Below are positions 12,272 to 14,954 of a stretch of 14,954 bases of DNA, in pieces; the first letter of the stretch is position 1; every line of letters begins with the position of its first letter. The notes under the pieces were generated by a model. The model searched no databases. It saw nothing but the letters and a program-made list of their open reading frames with translations, and was not told the origin of the DNA. The stretch is taken from contig CAYWTB010000106.1 of assembly GCA_964461135.1 (NCBI GenBank), positions 1 through 14,954 of the forward strand. Reading direction: 5' to 3'. The DNA is from RQOF01 sp964461135 (lineage in GTDB: Bacteria > Calditrichota > Calditrichia > RBG-13-44-9). Both the position numbers and the translations under genes were made by a program.

Positions 12272-12372
12272 CCTCACTCCCTCCGCTTTTGTGATACTGA
12301 TCCTCTCTTATCAATATCTCACAATTACCTCCCAAATTCCAAACTTTTATTAATTAATCCCTTATTCTTTCT

Positions 12373-12414
12373 ACTTATAACTTATAACTTACAACTTATC
12401 ACTTATCACTTGCC
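12373..12414. repeat. Heptamer arm upstream of four-helix-bundle gene
   Basis: ACTTATA twice, ACTTACA, ACTTATC twice, ACTTGCC in perfect register: the reverse complement of the 11814-11848 words, with AAGTTGT/ACTTACA at corresponding positions. Confidence 0.9.
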
Positions 12415-12426
12415 TTTATAGCTCCG

Positions 12427-12473
12427 CCCCGTCAGTTACGGAGGCAGTTGGCTCCTCCGCAGGCTGTAAGGGG
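12427..12473. repeat. Extended imperfect hairpin in intergenic region
   Basis: Nested complementary blocks: CCCC (12427-12430) with GGGG (12470-12473), CAG (12433-12435) with CTG (12464-12466), and CGGAGG (12439-12444) with CCTCCG (12454-12459) around a 9-nt loop. It lies between the 4-epimerase gene and the four-helix-bundle element. No poly-U follows on either strand, so it is not a standard terminator; it could be a leader RNA structure or a palindromic repeat unit. Confidence 0.45.
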
Positions 12474-12599
12474 ATGGATGTATATAACCGCACTATTGTG
12501 CCGGCGGCAGAACTGCCCCGAAGCGAAAACAATCTGGCATCCACTGCCAAAAATTTAGAATTGGATAAAATCCGGATTCAAGCTGGTGGAGGATATTAA
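12474..12599 (+). CDS. Possible 41-aa ORF or relic, unrecognised
   Basis: The only plausible + strand reading: MDVYNRTIVPAAELPRSENN then LASTAKNLELDKIRIQAGGGY and stop. AAGGGG is almost adjacent to the ATG, too close for a good ribosome site. The end (S-x-x-A-x-x-L-E-L-D-K-I-R) faintly recalls the C-terminal helix of FlgM-type anti-sigma factors, but the protein is far too short and no flagellar gene is nearby. The composition is more protein-like than the AT-rich surroundings. Most likely a relic. The rest of 12415-12826 contains nothing else I can identify. Confidence 0.2.
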   Translation: MDVYNRTIVPAAELPRSENNLASTAKNLELDKIRIQAGGGY

Positions 12600-12826
12600 C
12601 TGAAAGATTGCTGATAGTGAACAAATAACAGGTCATGCTTTCTTCGCTTCAGGGTAAATCCCATGTTCGCTCCATGATATGGACTGATCGCTAAAACTCC
12701 ATTTTGCACGATGAAAACTACGGTTTAATTTGCATAAATAAATACAAATATTATTAATAGTTTAATCGAAATATTTTTAAAAAACTTTAGTCCCCGGATT
12801 CGTTTTTATGGCCGGAATCAGGATCA

Positions 12827-13759
12827 TTATCCGGTTTGCTGATAAAATTCAATGGTTTTACCTAAACCTTCCTCGAAAAGGATGCCGGGCTCATAGCCCA
12901 GCTGCTCCCGGATACGCTTAATATCGGCAAAAGAATGCATGACATCGCCGGGACGCGCATCGCTGTAGCGGGGTGCCACCTTTTTGTTAAGGATACGGTT
13001 GATGGTGACCACCAGTTCATTGAGGTCGGTGCGTTCATGGCAGGCGCAATTATAGACCATGCCGGGAGGAAAATTCGCTTCGGTGGCCAGAATATTGGCT
13101 TCCACTACATTGCTTACAAAAGTGAAATCCCGCGACTGTTTGCCATCCCCAAAAATAAGCGGCGGCTCATCCTGCAGGATGGCATTGATAAATTTGGGGA
13201 TCACCGCCGAATACTGGGAGGCGGGATCCTGCCGGGGTCCGAACACATTGAAGTAGCGCAGAGCCACGGTGTGAAGCTTGTAGATGCGGGCAAAGACCTG
13301 GCAATATTTCTCTCCCGCCATTTTACTGACTGCATAGGGTGAAAGGGGATTGGGAACCATGTCTTCCTGCTTGGGCAGAACTTCACTGTCACCATAAATA
13401 GAGGAGGAGGAAGCAAACACCACTCTCTTCACACCGGCATCCAGGGCGGCATTCAGGATATTCAGGGTTCCTTCCACATTTACCTGGTTAGTGGTAATGG
13501 GATCCTTTATAGAGCGGGGAACCGAGGGCAAGGCACCCTGATGCAGGATAAAATCCATGCCGTCCACCGCTTCCCGCACGATGTGGTAACTGCGCAGGTC
13601 ACCTTCAATAAGCTCAATATGATCCAGAAAGGGTACGATATTCTGACGCCGGCCGGTTGCAAAATTGTCCAGTATCCTAACGGAATGGCTTCGGCTGAGC
13701 AGGGTTTCAACCAGGTTGGAACCGATAAATCCGGCACCTCCGGTAACCAGGTATTTCAT
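12827..13759 (-). CDS. NAD-dependent epimerase, WbpP-like UDP-GlcNAc 4-epimerase
   Basis: 310 aa from the ATG at 13759, with AGGGAG 5-6 nt upstream; a GTG two codons earlier is less likely. Extended SDR: TGGAGFIG (residues 6-13) for NAD, SSSSIYG (117-123), and catalytic Y142-x3-K146 in SPYAVSKMAGE; RYFNVFGPRQDP, then SRDFTFVSNVVEAN and a C-terminal RPGDVMHSFADI. HQGALPSVPRSIKDP is characteristic of the WbpP/Gne subgroup that epimerises UDP-GlcNAc/UDP-GalNAc (or the uronic acids) at C4. First gene of the sugar locus in transcriptional order. Its 5' region holds the complex repeat area 13907-14760. Confidence 0.92.
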   Translation of the reverse strand: MKYLVTGGAGFIGSNLVETLLSRSHSVRILDNFATGRRQNIVPFLDHIELIEGDLRSYHIVREAVDGMDFILHQGALPSVPRSIKDPITTNQVNVEGTLNILNAALDAGVKRVVFASSSSIYGDSEVLPKQEDMVPNPLSPYAVSKMAGEKYCQVFARIYKLHTVALRYFNVFGPRQDPASQYSAVIPKFINAILQDEPPLIFGDGKQSRDFTFVSNVVEANILATEANFPPGMVYNCACHERTDLNELVVTINRILNKKVAPRYSDARPGDVMHSFADIKRIREQLGYEPGILFEEGLGKTIEFYQQTG

Positions 13760-13906
13760 ACGCACTCCCTATTCTGAAATGTGGCACTCTTCATTTTGTA
13801 AAGTTACTACCGGTATGCCTGCAAAGGTGCCATCTTCATCACAAATATATCAGCGCTAAATTTAATGTCCATATTCTGTTTAATAAAGTGTAAATTTAAT
13901 TAATTT

Positions 13907-13932
13907 CTGGAGTTAAGTAAAATATTTTATAT
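13907..13932. repeat. Left copy of 26-bp inverted repeat
   Basis: CTGGAGTTAAGTAAAATATT and the next six bases are the reverse complement of 14204-14229 with one mismatch (21 inner bases perfect). The pair encloses 271 bp containing protein-like relics, which suggests terminal inverted repeats of a 323-bp miniature element. No clear target-site duplication was seen. Confidence 0.75.
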
Positions 13933-13960
13933 GATAATATACATTCCTCAAAAGCCGCTA

Positions 13961-14137
13961 CTAAAAACTTATAATTATGCCTTTAAAACCGCTTGATGTA
14001 TACACATCAAAGGGTCCGGTGACGTCCCCATCGTTGCTAAAACAGTTTTGGTACACGGAGGATGCGGAGATATCGCCGGGGATGCTTAGATAAATGTCTT
14101 TCAGAAAAGCTATGGAACAGCCCCCGGTTTTTGAATA
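13961..14137 (-). pseudogene. Protein-like relic inside the inverted repeats, unrecognised
   Basis: A start-less open frame reading TGGCSIAFLKDIYLSIPGDI, then SASSVYQNCFSNDGDVTGPF, DVYTSSGFKGIIISF and stop. The GC content and C/G-ending codons (ATC, CCC, GGC, GAC, GTC, ACC) resemble the real genes of the window rather than the surrounding AT-rich DNA. Another frame just upstream reads KKVALREHFGVQINDIQKPG AVP and stop, overlapping this one, so a frameshifted gene fragment is possible. Family not recognised. The same DNA contains TTGATGT-ATAC-ACATCAA (13993-14010). Confidence 0.3.
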
Positions 14138-14159
14138 TCATTAATCTGTACCCCGAAAT

Positions 14160-14181
14160 GTTCCCGCAGGGCAACTTTTTT
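14160..14181 (+). terminator. Weak terminator-like hairpin, + strand
   Basis: GTT-CCC-GCA-GGG-C-AAC followed by TTTTTT. The stem has one bulge and a very short loop, and no + strand gene precedes it. It may be chance or part of the relic sequence. Confidence 0.15.
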
Positions 14182-14203
14182 CCGTTACACCGGGCAGGGA
14201 GTA

Positions 14204-14229
14204 ATATAAAATATTTTACTTAACTACAG
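14204..14229. repeat. Right copy of 26-bp inverted repeat
   Basis: Partner of 13907-13932 (one mismatch). Its right half overlaps the start of the 44-bp direct repeat at 14218-14261, so the two repeat systems share the CTTAACTACAG boundary. Confidence 0.75.
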
Positions 14230-14261
14230 CATATTTTTTAGCCGGACAGTAATGACTGCAG
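14218..14261. repeat. 44-bp direct repeat, copy 1 (promoter-like on minus strand)
   Basis: CTTAACTACAGCATATTTTT through GGACAGTAATGACTGCAG. Differs from 14717-14760 at only a few positions. Read on the minus strand it offers TTACTG, 18 nt, TGTAGT (copy 2: TATAGT), a weak -35/-10-like pair pointing at the 4-epimerase gene. Confidence 0.8.
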
Positions 14262-14495
14262 GCAGGCCAATCCCTTCCCCTGTCTAAAGCCAATGGTGTC
14301 CTGTTACTGTGAGTAAAACTTTACTAATTTGCCTGGCAAGAAACCCATTGGGTTACATTTACCAGGGTATACCTTATTTTTACCTTACCAGAATAGTGAA
14401 ATATATGTTTAATGTGAAAGAATACAGATAAAAGACATTTTCGGTAAAATTTAATAGTCCAATAATATTCGAGGTCACCGAATTTCTGAATGCAT
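14262..14495. other. Intergenic, small palindromes only
   Basis: No supported gene. CCTGG (14332-14336) and CCAGG (14362-14366) enclose AACCC-ATT-GGGTT (14342-14354). A 78-codon minus frame (14324-14560) runs across this and the following hairpins and has no coding character. Confidence 0.4.
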
Positions 14496-14521
14496 GTTCT
14501 TTTGCCTTGATGCAAAAGAAC
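14496..14521. repeat. Perfect 10-bp hairpin GTTCTTTTGC/GCAAAAGAAC
   Basis: GTTCTTTTGC, loop CTTGAT, GCAAAAGAAC. It is followed on the + strand by CCAAAAAATCAAGACTG. This hairpin-plus-ATCAAG word looks like dispersed intergenic repeats of Bacteroidota genomes (recollection, not checked). No poly-T tract, so not a typical terminator. Confidence 0.65.
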
Positions 14522-14537
14522 CAAAAAATCAAGACTG

Positions 14538-14709
14538 TCAGGAAAAATCTGGAAATTCAACGGTGCACCTCTCTAAAATTCTTAAACTCGTCCCCAGCAC
14601 TCAACGTTACATACTGTTATCTATTGTTTTATGCATTTTGAGTGCTGGGGACTCAAACAGAAAGAATTTTTACGTTCGGTGCACCTGAATTTCTATTGAT
14701 TTTTCCTGA
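14538..14709. repeat. 172-bp imperfect palindrome
   Basis: Five nested complementary blocks: TCAGGAAAAATC (14538) with GATTTTTCCTGA (14698); GAAATTCA (14552) with TGAATTTC (14686); GGTGCACC (14562) with GGTGCACC (14678); AAAATTCTT (14575) with AAGAATTTT (14662); and GTCCCCAGCACTCAA (14590) with TTGAGTGCTGGGGAC (14638, perfect 15 bp). The central loop is 33 nt (14605-14637). It could fold as a long RNA or DNA hairpin. Internal loops are short and asymmetric. Confidence 0.85.
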
Positions 14710-14716
14710 AGGTCTA

Positions 14717-14760
14717 TCTTAACTATAGCATATTTTTTAACTGGACAGTAATGACTGCAG
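14717..14760. repeat. 44-bp direct repeat, copy 2 (promoter-like on minus strand)
   Basis: CTTAACTATAGCATATTTTT through GGACAGTAATGACTGCAG. It starts 8 nt after the right arm of the palindrome, so minus-strand transcription from its TTACTG/TATAGT-like pair would run straight into the palindrome. Beyond it (14761-14954) I see no gene. Confidence 0.8.
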
Positions 14761-14954
14761 CATGGAACGGCTAATGAATTCGACATGTTTTTAAATTAAC
14801 CCCAACCTTTTAATTTATCTATTCGGTTGTAAATATGAAACTTACCATACAGATTTTCGGATTAAAGGCAATATTCATATAATTTTATCTCCGGTTGATC
14901 TAAGCTTGCTATATTTTAGAAAATAAAAAATGGCTATACTGCCTCCTGAAAATA

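Noticed and set aside
12935..13859. + strand frames opposite the 4-epimerase
   Set aside because: Shadows of the SDR gene.
14324..14560. 78-codon minus frame upstream of the sugar locus
   Set aside because: Crosses two hairpins and one palindrome arm, no ribosome site, no family.
14538..14709. Integron attC site
   Set aside because: No matching GTTRRRY/RYYYAAC core pair at the ends and no integrase; the arms are longer and differently organised.

Overview
The window reads as a piece of an environmental (probably metagenome-assembled) genome from the Bacteroidota/Calditrichota side of the FCB group. The evidence is a Bacteroides-type UpxY/NusG-like regulator beside polysaccharide genes, a lipoprotein with a regulatory-like domain plus parallel beta-helix, AT-rich repeat-filled intergenic DNA, and a 100-N scaffold gap at 1892-1991. 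This assignment is inference; there is no rRNA or other marker. Every gene I can support is on the minus strand, so gene order below is given from high to low coordinates.

Right part (about 7.3-13.8 kb): the backbone is a surface-polysaccharide locus. It holds a WbpP-like UDP-GlcNAc 4-epimerase (12827-13759), an UpxY-like antiterminator (11303-11806), a WlbA/WbpB-like Gfo/Idh/MocA oxidoreductase (9014-9985) and a non-hydrolysing UDP-HexNAc 2-epimerase of the WecB/WbpI kind (7291-8400). Together they could supply UDP-GalNAc/UDP-ManNAc or a diacetamido-uronic acid sugar, but the other enzymes are outside the window. The backbone is interrupted by hitchhiking small genes: two S23-type four-helix-bundle genes, a complete GxxExxY gene and a truncated nucleotidyltransferase module.

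Left-centre (about 2.0-6.7 kb): an array of small toxin-antitoxin-like modules. Together with the module at 10.5-11.0 kb there are four MNT/DUF6036-like nucleotidyltransferases, each with its own tiny partner gene. There are also two orphan DUF433 antitoxins and a Phd antitoxin whose PIN toxin is frameshifted and truncated. The modules are separated by long direct repeats (two 347-bp copies and one partial copy) that each carry the same decayed GxxExxY C-terminus, and by 62-bp direct repeats.

Far left (17-1486): a lipoprotein with a beta-helix, followed by a decayed copy of its leader and by the assembly gap. Far right (13.8-15.0 kb): no convincing intact gene, but nested inverted and direct repeats, a 172-bp imperfect palindrome and a protein-like relic.

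The most unusual signal runs through the whole window. Intergenic DNA is built from tandem degenerate heptamers in strict 7-nt register (GGATGAA/GGATTAA, AAGTTAT/AAGTGAT, ACAAGAT(A)/ACAAGAC, AGTAGGC, GGCCAAG). At all three places where a four-helix-bundle gene is seen or implied, heptamer tracts flank it in inverted orientation, and the words differ at each locus. ORF-less versions of the same arrangement occur, and heptamer tracts sit exactly where other genes are truncated. This looks like a family of small elements: an S23/Avd-like protein gene between inverted heptamer arms.
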